Shown here: positions 24,376 to 34,401 of the stretch, in pieces
Layout: the number at the start of each line of letters is the position of its first letter
Numbering within the stretch: position 1 is the first letter of the stretch
Assembly: GCF_023278565.1 (NCBI RefSeq)
Contig: NC_064676.1
Location: 5,022,001-5,086,000, forward strand
Source: Colletotrichum lupini
Taxonomy: Eukaryota > Ascomycota > Sordariomycetes > Glomerellales > Glomerellaceae
Length of the DNA stretch: 64,000 nucleotides
Direction of reading: 5' to 3'
Notes under the pieces: generated by a model
Seen by the model: only the letters and a program-made list of their open reading frames with translations
What the model was told of the DNA's origin: nothing
The model's database searches: none
Position numbers and translations under genes: made by a program

Positions 24376-25087
24376 GGTTGTCGATCACGGCAGTTACACA
24401 CACATACACGAGAAAGAGACCACGAACATTGGGCATTGGATTCAGCTGAAATGCCATGGCCAAATGCTTTTGTCTTGTGTAGTCGGCCATCCAGGTTCCT
24501 ATCAGGCTCTAAATAATCCCAGTCTGCCCTGGACCGCAAACCCATGTTTCCCCCACATCCACTGCGGATAACCTCAAGAACTTCAGGGTCCAAGAACGCA
24601 ATGTGATGTAAGTGCTCGCACCTTGATGGTCTCCCACCTCGCTGGGCCGGGAAGCGCTGATAAGCGTTATCGATAACAGCACATGCTCGTGACGGGCGAC
24701 GGGAGACAACGTTTCCTCGCACGATAACGCCATCGGGCGCTAAGATGACCAAATCGACTTTCCACCACGGTGAACGACACCGGCATCCCTGTCCGACTAC
24801 CCGGTCAGGCGGTTTACGACAACACGATTGGAGGCTTTGGCGGTTTGGTAGTGGGGTTCACCCCTGTTCAGTTGAACCCCTCCATCCGTCCGCTGCAAGC
24901 CGCTCCCAAACTCTCGGGAGGCGGGCAGCTAAAAAAGTGAGAGCATTCGCACTTCGCGTGCTGGGTCAGGTGCCGCGTACCTTATCCTATTCTTTTTCAT
25001 TTCTGCTTTACAATCCTGTGATACTCTCTTTACGATCCCACGTTGGTCAAGCATAGAGCGTTTCAGGGAATAGCGAGTATCTGAAGA
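24376..25087. promoter_or_regulatory. Shared divergent promoter with clustered GATA sites
   Basis: This 712-bp spacer serves both the transporter (-) and the monooxygenase (+). At 24659-24671 lies the perfect palindrome GATAAGCGTTATC, immediately followed by GATAAC (24672-24677). Another GATAAC is at 24723-24728, and CTTATC (GATAAG on the minus strand) is at 24981-24986. GATA factors AreA/NIT2 activate nitrogen-catabolic genes through closely spaced pairs of this kind. Confidence 0.6.
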
Positions 25088-26219
25088 ATGGGCGCAGTCA
25101 AGCGGGTTGCCGTCATCGGCGCGGGGCCGGCCGGGGCTATCACAATTGACGCCCTGGCACGGGAGAAGGCGTTCGACGTCATTCGTGTGTTTGAGCGTCG
25201 AGAGGCAGCGGGAGGATGCTGGTGAGTCTTTCTTTTCACATTCGTCGCAAGTTGTTTTCATTGGACTGTTGCGCGGGGCTGGTCGTACTCATATGGAGCT
25301 CATTGGAGTACCTTGATGGTTTAAGCTGTTCCTGGAAATATCTTCTGGTACTGCTTCGTATTACCTTATGAGATGAACCAGGAACAAACGAGAACCTTGA
25401 TGGTGCTCTGTCATCTGGATGACTGAAGCAGATGGCCAACTCCTGCGGCCAATGAACTCCATCATCAATGTCACTGAACATAGCATTACTATTCCTTGAC
25501 TTAGATGCCACATCGGCGGGCGATGAGATGGAATAGAGACATTCACCGCGCTCGAACGAGGCGAGTCCCCAAAGAACACGCACTAACTCTTCCATCACAA
25601 TAGGGTTGGCGACCAAACACCACCACCACACCTCACAAACCTCTCCTCCCTAGCAGCCAGAACCGCCGACCAACCCCTCCCGATCCCGGAAACCCTTCCG
25701 TCCCGGACGCCGAAAGCTGCGGCCGGGTCAGTCTCGGCCCCTTCCCCGCCACGCTTCACCGAGTCCGGAATCTACCCCTACCTTGAAACCAACGTCGACG
25801 CCATCCCCATGTCCTTCTCCGAGGAATCCCTCCCCGAACAGCGCACCGACAACTCGATTGCGCTGCACGGCCCCGAGACGCCCTTTCGGCACTGGACCGT
25901 GGTGCGGGACTTTGTTCAGGGGCTGGTGAACCGTAACGGCTACCAGGATTTCGTCTCCTACCGCACCACCGTCGAGCGCGCTGAGAAAGTTGGGGAAGAG
26001 TGGAAGCTCACCCTCAGGAAAGAGGGCGATGAGTGGGACGACTGGTGGGTCGAGTACTTCGACGCTGTTGTGGTTGCGACGGGGCACTACTGGGTTCCTT
26101 ATGTGCCTCACATTGAGGGCCTCGAGGAGTTTGAACAGGCGCGTCCGGGAAGCGTAATTCACAGCAAGCACTTTCGCGGACGAGATCACTTCCGCAACAA
26201 GGTGAGTACTCCCTCATGA

Positions 26220-26251
<32 letters not shown>

Positions 26252-27069
26252 CCCGCGAGTCACGAAAAGGTCGCTGACCACTCACAACCCAGCGCGTCGT
26301 CGTAGTCGGCGCCTCCGTCTCAGGCGCAGACATCTCCGTCGACCTCGTCAAAACAGCCAAACTCCCCATCTACTCCGTCGTAAACGGCCGCAAAGCAAAC
26401 CTCTATTTCGGCGACGGCGCCTTCAACCACCCGCAAATCTCCCGCCGCGCCACAATCACCCACATTGACCCCTCCACGAGAACAGTCCACTTCCAGGACG
26501 GCACCTCCGTCCCCGGAGTCGACAGCATCGTCCTCGCCACGGGCTTCACCTGGACCTTGCCCTTCCTTCCTTCGGTCGAGCTGCGCAACAATCGCGTCGC
26601 GGGGCTCTACCAGCACGTAATCTACCACGCCGACCCGACGCTACTTTTCATCGGCGCCGTGGCCGCGGGGCTGACGTTTAAGATTTTCGAGTGGCAAGCT
26701 GTTTTAGCGGCGCGCGTGCTGGCTGGGCGGGCGAAGTTGCCGCCCAAGGAGGAGCAGGCGGCGTGGGAGGCGGAGAGGGTCAAGGAGAAGGGGGACGATA
26801 TTCGGTTCTCGCTCGTGCATCCGCACTTTGAGGAGTATTTCGAGACGGTGAGGGAGCTTGCGGGCGAGCCTGAGGGTGGGATTGGTAGAGCGCTGCCAGC
26901 GTATGATCCGTCTTGGTTTCAGGTGTTTATGGATGGGTTGGAGTTGAGGAAGAAGATGTGGGTGAGGTTGAATGCCGAGGCGCGGGAGGCGGCGGTCAAT
27001 GGGGTTGGAAAGGAGGGGGAGAAAGGGCCTATTGTGACTACGATTGAGGCACCACAGGAGGTGCGGTAG
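25088..27069 (+). CDS. FAD-dependent monooxygenase (FMO family)
   Basis: Exons 25088-25221, 25604-26201 and 26293-27069 give 502 residues. The FAD-binding Rossmann motif GAGPAG is at residues 10-15, and FERREAAGGCW closes that fold. The NADPH-binding motif VVVVGASVSG is near 245-255, just after intron 2, and the FATGY-like LATGFTW is near 325. AVVVATGHYWVPYVP is the usual FMO segment before it. Family knowledge: these enzymes oxygenate soft nucleophiles such as N or S; the substrate is unknown. Intron 1 is long (382 nt) and could hide a small exon. Intron 2 contains a CT microsatellite. Divergent from an organic-anion transporter, so the two may handle one compound. Confidence 0.88.
26220..26252 (+). 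repeat. CT microsatellite in an intron
   Basis: About 33 bases of nearly pure (CT)n, broken once by a TTT, inside intron 2 of the monooxygenase gene. It lies between the donor and the acceptor and may vary among strains. Confidence 0.85.
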
Positions 27070-27848
27070 ACTCAGACATACACCAGAAATAAATTGCGAA
27101 GAATTTCCATCTACATGACAACATCACGGGTAAAGGGTGATACATGTCAAAGTATGACTGGTAAGTGCTGTAGCGGATGACGATGGTGCCGCTTGCTCTG
27201 CGACATCATGAAGATCTCGTGCCGCAATACCAAGAGAATGAAAAGCCGCTTGAGTTGCTGATACAAAAGGTAGCCAGGCACCCAGTCAAAACGATCTCCT
27301 CTAAGATCCAAAGTCTCAATCACCACGGTTGATGGCTTGTACTGGCCACCATCTAACAACGCACACTCAGGTCGCTCGCCGAGTTCCATAGCCATCCGAG
27401 CCACGTGATCATTGAGAAGCTCAGAACCAACTCAGATCCTTTCGTTCCCTAGGCGAATCAAATTCTCTCGCTAAGTGACATACTTGCAGCGGGTTGACCC
27501 AAGGGGTTGGGATAAGCGCTTACATGTGGGCACCGTCTTACATCAGACGACAGGCAGTCATTCCCAGACCACATCGGCCACTCCTAGCTCGCGTCCCTTG
27601 GGGTGAGATTCGAAAAGGGAAAGCCATGCTTCTGCATCGTAGGGAAAACAATGCCAGCGCATGGCTTCTGCTGGACTTGGCGAGCCCGTTGAGTGGTTTG
27701 AGCTGAGATGATTGCGGCAACCATGCAGAGATGATCAAGAGACAGCATCGCATGTGAAAAAGAGCCAAGATCCCGCGTCTCGACAACTACAAGCAAAGAA
27801 ATGGATCTGATCTTCAAGAAGAAGGAGCTTTGAAATACAGATACAACG
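27070..27848. other. Intergenic region
   Basis: No gene supported. A minus-strand open frame at 27147-27404 has a few hydrophobic stretches but no motif and no confirmed ATG. The right end is the leader of the gene at 27849. Confidence 0.45.
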
Positions 27849-28784
27849 ATGGAAACCTCACCGCAGCCTTCCGACCCGCCCAAAAGGCGAGGCCTCAAGC
27901 GCCGCATCACCGACCTCCACGTCGACATCACAAGCATCCTACACGGCTACACCCCCACACCGCGCTTCCTCGCAAGCGACATCACCGGCTACCTCCTCTT
28001 CACCCTCCTCGCGACAGACTGGCCATCCCTCTGGCGCGCAAAGCTCTTCCGCGCCTTTCCCTGCGCCCAGACGGCCTCCGAGACCTTCTCCGGCTTCTGG
28101 AACGCCTTCTGGCAGGAACGATGGCACCAGGAAGACGACGCCGAGTCGAAGACGACCAAGTGGAACCCGGGCCTGTACAAGTCGCCGCCGCCGCGGATGC
28201 GCTCGTGTCGCGAGGTGCTGAATCGGCAGCAGGCGTTGCGGAATTGCTGCGCTGCGCAGATGGAGGGGTTTGAGGGGCGGGATGTGGCGAAGGAGATGGT
28301 GTTGCAGGTTGCGCTGGCGTTTTGCTGGCTCTGGGCGGTGCTGAAAGAGTACAGACGGCTGCTCTGCCTGGTGCATTCTATAGAGACTGACGGAGAAGAG
28401 TGCCGCCGCGAAGAGGTTGGGAGGGAGGTGCCGGTGGTGGTGTGTAAAGGAGAAGGGACTATGCCCGTGGCGCGGGGCGGCCCGTCGTACTGTTGTTTGA
28501 GACGGCTCCAAAGACATATTGATCGTGGGCAAAGCATGATTGACAAGTTTGTAGAGCTGGAGATGTGTGATGGTACCGACGACACGCTTTGGACTGAGAT
28601 GGAGTGGCTAAGCGAGAAGGAAGGTGAGATTCCTGCGGAAATGCCGCAACAAGATCGGTTTCTTGTTGACCGTGTAGTCTTCTCGGCCGCTTTATCATGG
28701 CTCATGGTTGCCATCAGCTGCGACTTCGCGACCTTCTACTTCCTCGTCCTGGTACGGCGACTAGGGGCTCGTTTACTGCCGTAA
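27849..28784 (+). CDS. Hypothetical protein, 311 aa, with C-terminal membrane helix
   Basis: Single exon with a true ATG. The N-terminus is basic and Pro-rich (SDPPKRRGLKRRITDLHVD). The middle is Trp-, Cys- and Glu-rich, with helical segments (MVLQVALAFCWLWAVLKEYRRL). Near the C-terminus ALSWLMVAISCDFATFYFLVLV could be a transmembrane helix, leaving a short basic tail (RRLGARLLP). I recognise no family or catalytic motif. Codon choice switches from C-ending codons in the first third to G-rich codons later, a pattern also seen in other genes of the window. Likely a lineage-restricted fungal protein. Confidence 0.65.
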   Translation: METSPQPSDPPKRRGLKRRITDLHVDITSILHGYTPTPRFLASDITGYLLFTLLATDWPSLWRAKLFRAFPCAQTASETFSGFWNAFWQERWHQEDDAESKTTKWNPGLYKSPPPRMRSCREVLNRQQALRNCCAAQMEGFEGRDVAKEMVLQVALAFCWLWAVLKEYRRLLCLVHSIETDGEECRREEVGREVPVVVCKGEGTMPVARGGPSYCCLRRLQRHIDRGQSMIDKFVELEMCDGTDDTLWTEMEWLSEKEGEIPAEMPQQDRFLVDRVVFSAALSWLMVAISCDFATFYFLVLVRRLGARLLP

Positions 28785-28964
28785 TATAGAGTTATATAGC
28801 ATCGAGCAAATACTGTCACGAAGTGTTACCTCTAGACACCAGATGCGCATGAAATACCTAGGGCCTAAAGATGATAGTAGTGTTTTATTGTGGACATGTA
28901 TTCATCAGCAATGTCAATTGGGATATCGCTTTCCATGTAAACGCCTTGCAATGCAAATGTCGAC

Positions 28965-30437
28965 TCAGCGTCGTCTTCTGAACTTGCTGTTGTATCCGGG
29001 CCCGCCTTTCGCGCCGTTGTTCTTCAGTTTCAATCGCCGGAAATTCGTATGCGCCATTGCGTTCACCTTTCTGACGGCCTTCTTGACCGCCCCGACCTTC
29101 TCCGTCTTCTTTTCTTCCTTCTTCTTGGACTTGGTTTTTGGTGCCGACTCGTCAAACTCTGTGTCCGAACCCGAGCCCGCGAGCTCATCATAGTTGTCCT
29201 CTGGATCACCACTGTCTTGTGTTTTTGGCACGCCTCCTTCTTCGTCTCCTTCTTGTGCCTCTTCCTCGGCGGGAGCCGATGGCCGTTTAACGTGGACAGG
29301 CTTCATGTTGGATCTCCTCGTCGTTCGTTTCTGCCCCTTCTTCTTGTATACCCTTAGCGGCATTCCATCACGTCCCACCTGCTCTTCATCGGGACTGTCG
29401 TAAAGAGCCTCGTCATCAAACCCTCCAAGAGGAAGATTGACCTGACTGTCTGCAGCGAGAATATCCGCTTTCGGCTTCGAAGGCACTTTAGGCTGCACAA
29501 CTTCGCCTTCCGCCTCCCGTAGAGCCTCGAGTTCGTCTTCGTTGTCCAAGTTATCTTCTTCCACCTTTCTGAGACTTGCTACAATAGCACTGAGGCCACG
29601 AACCAGGGGTTTCCGAGGTAATCGCAGGGGCGGCGCTGTAAAGTCATCGCTCTTGCTGGGTGGTGGCTGGGTGTGTCTTTTGAGGAAGGACGGGGTGCTG
29701 AACTGAAGCTTCGAAACAGTTGTCGGTGTTTTGGCGTCTGCTGCAGGGACATCTTTGTTCTTCAGAGGTGTCATGAAGCTGTCTAGCATTTGCCGTTTGC
29801 TCGTGGACATTGGCGCCCGCCCAAATTTCGCATCATCCTCCTCGTCCATGGGTGTCGCACGTTTTCTTGGTGTCGTCATTACTCTGGCGTCGGCAGAGGT
29901 GTTGATGTTCTTTCTTGACGGTGTTCCGAGCTCACGCTCCACCATTAGGTCAAACAATCCCAGTACACGACCATCGCGCTGTGGAGTAGGTCCAATCGAT
30001 CTTGGAGCCATGGGGCTGAAGAGGGTTCTGGAGATCGAGGGGGTGCTAGTGAGGGCGGCATCTTCGGGATTCGTCCTTCTTTTCGAGGGCGTTTCGGTGT
30101 GCCTGGTTTTCTTCGAAGGCGTCCTCGCGAGGGGGGGGATATCGTCCCGCTTCTTTGGTTTCGGAGCTTCTTTTGAAGGTGGAGGAATCTTTCCTGAAAG
30201 GATGTCGCGGACTTTGTTGTATTGCTTGTATTTTTGCGCTGGTCACTCGTGTTAATCTTCGATTGCTTTTGTGCTTTCAGACGTAAGATACTGACCTATG
30301 TCGGCGTTGCTTTTGATATCACCTCTGCCCGGCTTCTTCCCATCGTGAGACTTTGCCCAGGAGGTCTCCCACGTCTTGAGTTCGACACGTAGTTTCTGTG
30401 ACTGGAGCTCATACTCTGCCTTTGTCGGTTCGTCCAT
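28965..30437 (-). CDS. SLD2: DNA replication initiation factor SLD2
   Basis: Exons 30296-30437 and 28965-30238 (57-nt intron) give 471 residues. The conserved N-terminus is visible: ELQSQKLRVELKTWETSWA, KKPGRGDIKSNADIA and KYKQYNKVRDILSGKIPPP, the last formed across the intron. Many Ser/Thr-Pro sites follow (TPSKK, TPSISRTLFSP, TPRKRATP, STPSF). The C-terminus is the family signature NFRRLKLKNNG followed by a basic tail (FRRRR). Family knowledge: CDK-phosphorylated Sld2 binds Dpb11 with Sld3 to start DNA replication; it is nuclear. The gene is head to head with a RING protein over 392 bp that contain two ACGCG elements. Confidence 0.92.
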
Positions 30438-30829
30438 TATGGGGCAGTCGCTGGTCAAGATGCATCTACGTCATTGAAGATTGTGAAGGCGCAGAATTAA
30501 GGTTGAGTAAGTGGTTTGGATTGAGGTACGTAGTTGAAGACGTCCAGGGTGGATTTCAAGGTGGAGGGAAAAGAAACGCGGTTGACGCGACAAGGAAAAA
30601 GCACTAAACACGAAAGATGCACGGTCGCCCAGCAGCACTTTGGGTACGTATCTAGCCGGCCGAAGAGATTGCCCCACCATGGAATTCCTTATCTTATCAG
30701 AGTTTAAGCTGCTTCCACGAATGTCACGCTGATTAACACAGCCGTCACACTGGACTGACATGGTGACATCGTCGTTCTCCTCCGTCAAACACCACTTCCT
30801 TTCTCTTGAGCACACTCTACACCTGTGGC
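30438..30829. promoter_or_regulatory. Divergent promoter of SLD2 and RING gene, with ACGCG pair
   Basis: The two ATGs are 392 bp apart. ACGCG occurs at 30576-30580 and 30585-30589 (AAACGCGGTTGACGCGAC), 139-153 bp upstream of the SLD2 start. ACGCG is the core of the MluI cell-cycle box bound by MBF at G1/S, which fits a replication gene. Confidence 0.5.
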
Positions 30830-31906
30830 ATGTCCGCCGAAGCGATATCCAGCGACAACTCGAGTTCACGAGATCTCCATTCCGTCGTCTTGCAGACAAC
30901 GCTGCAGGAGATCACCACGCGACCGACGGATCTTCAAGACTGTTGCGTCATTTGCCTCGAAGAGATCACCGAAGGCTGCGAGGCGCAACCCTGCCACCAC
31001 CACAACTTCGATTTCCTCTGCCTCGCGACATGGCTGGAACGACAAATAGCATGCCCGCTATGCAAGACCGAGATCAAAGAGGTCCGTTACGAGTTTAGCG
31101 ACGACCGAAAGCAATGGAAGACCTTCAAGGCCCCAGAGAGACCCTCGGATAAGGCTGGAGACACAACGAATGCCCCTTCTGGTCAGCAAACGAGACGATA
31201 TTACTCTCAAGCCCGCCCACGGCGACCACGGCCCTATGCGCCTTCGACGACTCGGCCCAATCTGTCTCAAGATGAGGCAATCACCCGCCGAAGACATGTC
31301 TATCGACATCAATTGTACTCGCTGCACGTGGGCTCAAACAGGATATCAAGGTACCGAGACTTGACTCCGCAAATATTTGCCTCCGATACAGAGCTTGTCT
31401 CGCGCGCGCGTACATTTCTTCGGCGCGAACTACAGGTCTTTGAGTTCCTCTCGCCCGATCATGATGCAAGGCCGCTAGATACCGACCCGGTCCGACGTCG
31501 CAGAGTCAACAATGCCGAGTTCTTGCTCGAGTACATCATCGCTATCTTGAAGACTGTGGATATGCAAGGCAGCATGGGCCAAGCTGAGGAGCTCATTCAA
31601 GAGTTTCTGGGCAGAGAGAATACGCGATTGCTGCTTCATGAGCTTCGGGCGTGGCTGAGAAGCCCCTACATGTCGCTCGAAAGCTGGGACCGCGCTGTGC
31701 AGTATCCAGATGTTACACTCAAGCGGCGACGGTCACAGAGTCGCAGCGCAGCTAATCGTGGAGAATCGTCCACGACCAACAGTATATACCCTTCAACCTG
31801 GAGGAGAGATGAGAGACAGAGGCATCGCAGGCAGCCTTACGAATCGCGTCGGTCACGGAATGACCAGAGATTACGAGAGGCGACAGAACGATACTCTGTT
31901 GATTGA
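30830..31906 (+). CDS. RING-finger protein, probable E3 ubiquitin ligase
   Basis: Single exon, 358 residues from the ATG at 30830. A RING domain lies at about residues 39-77: CVICLEEI, CEAQPCHHHNFDFLC, then IACPLCKTEI. The spacing and the following EVRYEF resemble TOPORS-type RING fingers rather than classic C3HC4 proteins. The middle carries a basic low-complexity region (RRYYSQARPRRPRPY), then a helical domain (RTFLRRELQVFEFL, AEFLLEYIIAILKTVDMQG) also seen in TOPORS-like fungal proteins. The C-terminus is Arg/Ser-rich (RRRSQSRSAANRG). The expected role is ubiquitin or SUMO transfer in the nucleus; the substrate is unknown. Confidence 0.82.
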   Translation: MSAEAISSDNSSSRDLHSVVLQTTLQEITTRPTDLQDCCVICLEEITEGCEAQPCHHHNFDFLCLATWLERQIACPLCKTEIKEVRYEFSDDRKQWKTFKAPERPSDKAGDTTNAPSGQQTRRYYSQARPRRPRPYAPSTTRPNLSQDEAITRRRHVYRHQLYSLHVGSNRISRYRDLTPQIFASDTELVSRARTFLRRELQVFEFLSPDHDARPLDTDPVRRRRVNNAEFLLEYIIAILKTVDMQGSMGQAEELIQEFLGRENTRLLLHELRAWLRSPYMSLESWDRAVQYPDVTLKRRRSQSRSAANRGESSTTNSIYPSTWRRDERQRHRRQPYESRRSRNDQRLREATERYSVD

Positions 31907-32578
31907 ACACTGATAGCACGACTCGGACATGATAATACCCATAGCTGCGGCTTCACACCTATTTACGGCGGATCCTTTTGCGGAACTATTTTGCGCAGTA
32001 CATAGATGACAGAGGATACAAGCTTTAGACTGGCCTGTGCTTTATTAGCTTGCAACTTTGCAAGGGCGGCAGGGCGGCAGGGCCCTTGGCGGTGGTAATG
32101 AACAAGGGGCGCACATAGACTCCACGAATCATGAATGCAACGTAACAAATCAAGTGCCGAAATGCAGAGTGCCGAACGACCATCGGAACCTTCCCAGACC
32201 CGCCTTCGCCGATTTTGCTTCGGCTGAATAATGGCGGATTGTGGGCTCGTTGGTGCTGATGTGAAGAGACGAGACCGGGTAAGCTCGTCTCGATATGGAG
32301 GAATCCCGCCGGCCTGTAGCTAAATGATTCCGGTCGGATCGGGCTCCGGGTCTGATTGGTAATCAACTAAAAGTCGGCGCCCAGTTACGGCGGAGTCCCG
32401 CCGTATTCGAGCGAGGCCGAGGCCGAGTTTTACGACATATTTGACGTCTTTGATTCCCAGATCGTAGATTTCGAAGATAGACTCTATTCAACCGATATCT
32501 GTGTACCTGTTCATACTCTCGTCATCGTCGAGCAAGACAATTTGAAAGTGAATGAACGCCGCACGCCAAGCAAGCAAG
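31907..32578. other. Intergenic region
   Basis: No gene supported. It contains short GC-rich repeats (GGGCGGCAGGGCGGCAGGGCCC at about 32,064) and several CGG words near 32,330-32,410. The right third is the leader of the gene at 32579. Confidence 0.45.
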
Positions 32579-33337
32579 ATGTCCACCATTAACATCAAAG
32601 TCATATCAGACCCCGTCTGCCCCTTTGTAAGACGCCCCTGGGACTCATCGGAGAGAGAAAAAAAGAAACGAGGTCACTAACATCACTGGCAGTGCTATCT
32701 CGGCAAAGCCCGTCTGAACAGGGCGATAGACCTCTACAAAAAGACGTACCCCGGCGGCAAGGACGACACCTTCAACGTAACCTGGCAAGCCTACTACCTC
32801 GACCCGACGGCGCCCCGCGAGGGCGTCCCCGTCAACGAGCGCATGGCGGCGCGCTTCGGCGCCGACAGGCTGGAGATGATGCACGCGCGCATGAAGAAGC
32901 TGGGCGCGGCCGAAGGCTTCAATTTCACGTTCGGGGGCAAGATCGGGCACACGCGGGACGCGCACCGGACGATCCAGCTGGCGAAGACCAAGGGTCCCGA
33001 GGTGGAGAACGCGGTGGTGGACTCGATTATGAAGAGCTACTTTGAGGAGGACGGGGACGTGACGAGCTGGGATATGATTGTGGACGCGGCGGTGCGGGGT
33101 GGGCTTGAGAGGGGGGAGGTGAGGCGGTGGCTCGAGGAGGGTAAGGGAGGGGAGGAGGTTGATCGGCAGGTGGAGGAGGCGTATCGGATGGGGGTGAGGG
33201 GGGTGCCGCATTTTGTGATTGAGGACAAGTATGAGGTTGGGGGCGCGCAGGAGGTGGGTGAGTTTTTGGGACAGATTGTTGCGGCGAGGGAGAGGGGTGG
33301 GAGGGCAGCGGGGGCACGGGAAGGGCTTTCGTGTTGA
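32579..33337 (+). CDS. DsbA/FrnE-like thioredoxin-fold oxidoreductase
   Basis: Exons 32579-32626 and 32693-33337 give 230 residues. The N-terminus INIKVISDPVCPFCYLGK contains the CxxC motif CPFC of the DSBA-like fold; the intron falls exactly between Phe and the second Cys. The helical insert has FGADRLEMMHARMKKLG and HTRDAHRTIQLAKTKG, and the cis-Pro loop reads GVRGVPHFVIEDKYEVGGAQ, both typical of FrnE/2-hydroxychromene-2-carboxylate isomerase relatives. An in-frame ATG nine codons upstream (32552) is possible but adds only a polar extension, so I prefer 32579. Expected role: cytosolic thiol-disulfide or glutathione-dependent chemistry; the substrate is unknown. Confidence 0.88.
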
Positions 33338-33503
33338 GGTTGTCGTGGCACACACGCTCACATGGAGAATGTGATCGGGGTGTAGGGTAATTTTGGGTCA
33401 TGATGGAGTTTTGTTTGAATTTCTGGGGTATCATGTCGTAAAACAGCCATGGTAGTAGAAGCGCCCTCGTTTACTATCCTCATTCCTTTTTTCCCGACCA
33501 ACG

Positions 33504-34401
33504 TCACATGTTCAGCAATGCTCCCAAGTCCTTTTCCATCGCCCGCAACCGCTGCTGCAGCTCCCGCTTCTTCTTATCAAGCTCCCTCACAAACTCCTCC
33601 TCGGCCCGTAGGTCCTCTTCCGTCATGACATCCTCGCCCGCTTCTTCCTCTTCGTCCTCTTCGTCATCAAATTGCTCGTCATCTCCCTCACTCATCCAAT
33701 GATCCTTGTTCATTCTCTCCACCGCAGCCTGGTTCTCGGCAACCTTTGCCTCGTAGTACGCCAACGTATTCGTCTGGTGCGCGTACCGCGACCTCAGCTG
33801 CGGAATCCGCTCGAGCGCGCCGGGGAGAGCGTACACGCCGCACAGCTTCGTCGCGCCCTGCAAGAGTACCTCGACGTCGACGTCGCCCCCTTTGCTCGCG
33901 GCCTGGCGCTCGCCGCGGCGCAGCTGGGCGTGGAGGTCGCCTCCGAGGACGGCGGAGACGGCGGTGTGGCGGCGGGGACCGCCTATGCCTCCGCCGCCTG
34001 CAGCGCGGGAGGTTCCTGGTGGTGGGCCGGTTGTGACTTCACCCGAAGCGACGTTGAAGACGGTTTGGCGGCGGGAGGTGGTGGGTTTCGCTTCTTGGTT
34101 TTGGGAGGATGATGATGTTGCTGGCGGTGGTGGGGGCGGGGGTACGGAGAAGAGGGCGCGTTCGTGGGCTTCGGTGTCGCGGATTAGGGAGGTGATATCG
34201 GTGTTGTAGAGCATTGCATTTGTGAAGATTTTGGGCGGTGGGAAGCTGCCATGGTGTGTTAGTGAATGTCTCGGATGGCGGCCAAATTGAGGGTATCTTG
34301 AGGAGGGTGCTTTTGACGAGGAGGGGCAGTGCGTACGGGAGCGAGTCGATGCCCTCGCAGCAGAGAGCTATCTGCTCGAGGTGGATTGCGAGCATTGACA
34401 T
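33504..34401 (-). CDS. SPC34: DASH/Dam1 complex subunit SPC34
   Basis: Exons 34337-34401 and 33504-34245 (91-nt intron) give 268 residues. The N-terminus matches the family: LAIHLEQIALCCEGIDSLPF, then PPPKIFTNAMLYNTDITSLI, the junction restoring LPFPPPKIF. HERALFSV follows. The middle is Pro/Ser/Gly-rich and the C-terminal part is an acidic segment then a coiled coil (REELDKKKRELQQRL-like heptads ending LGALLNM). Family knowledge: Spc34 is part of the ten-subunit DASH ring that couples kinetochores to microtubules; the coiled coil mediates assembly with Spc19. Function assigned with confidence from the conserved N-terminus. Confidence 0.9.

Noticed and set aside
27147..27404. Minus-strand 85-codon frame after the monooxygenase
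   Set aside because: No confirmed ATG, no family resemblance; it may be part of a 3' untranslated region.
20000..28000. Secondary-metabolite gene cluster around phosphatase, transporter and monooxygenase
   Set aside because: No backbone enzyme (polyketide synthase, peptide synthetase, terpene synthase) or cluster regulator is nearby.
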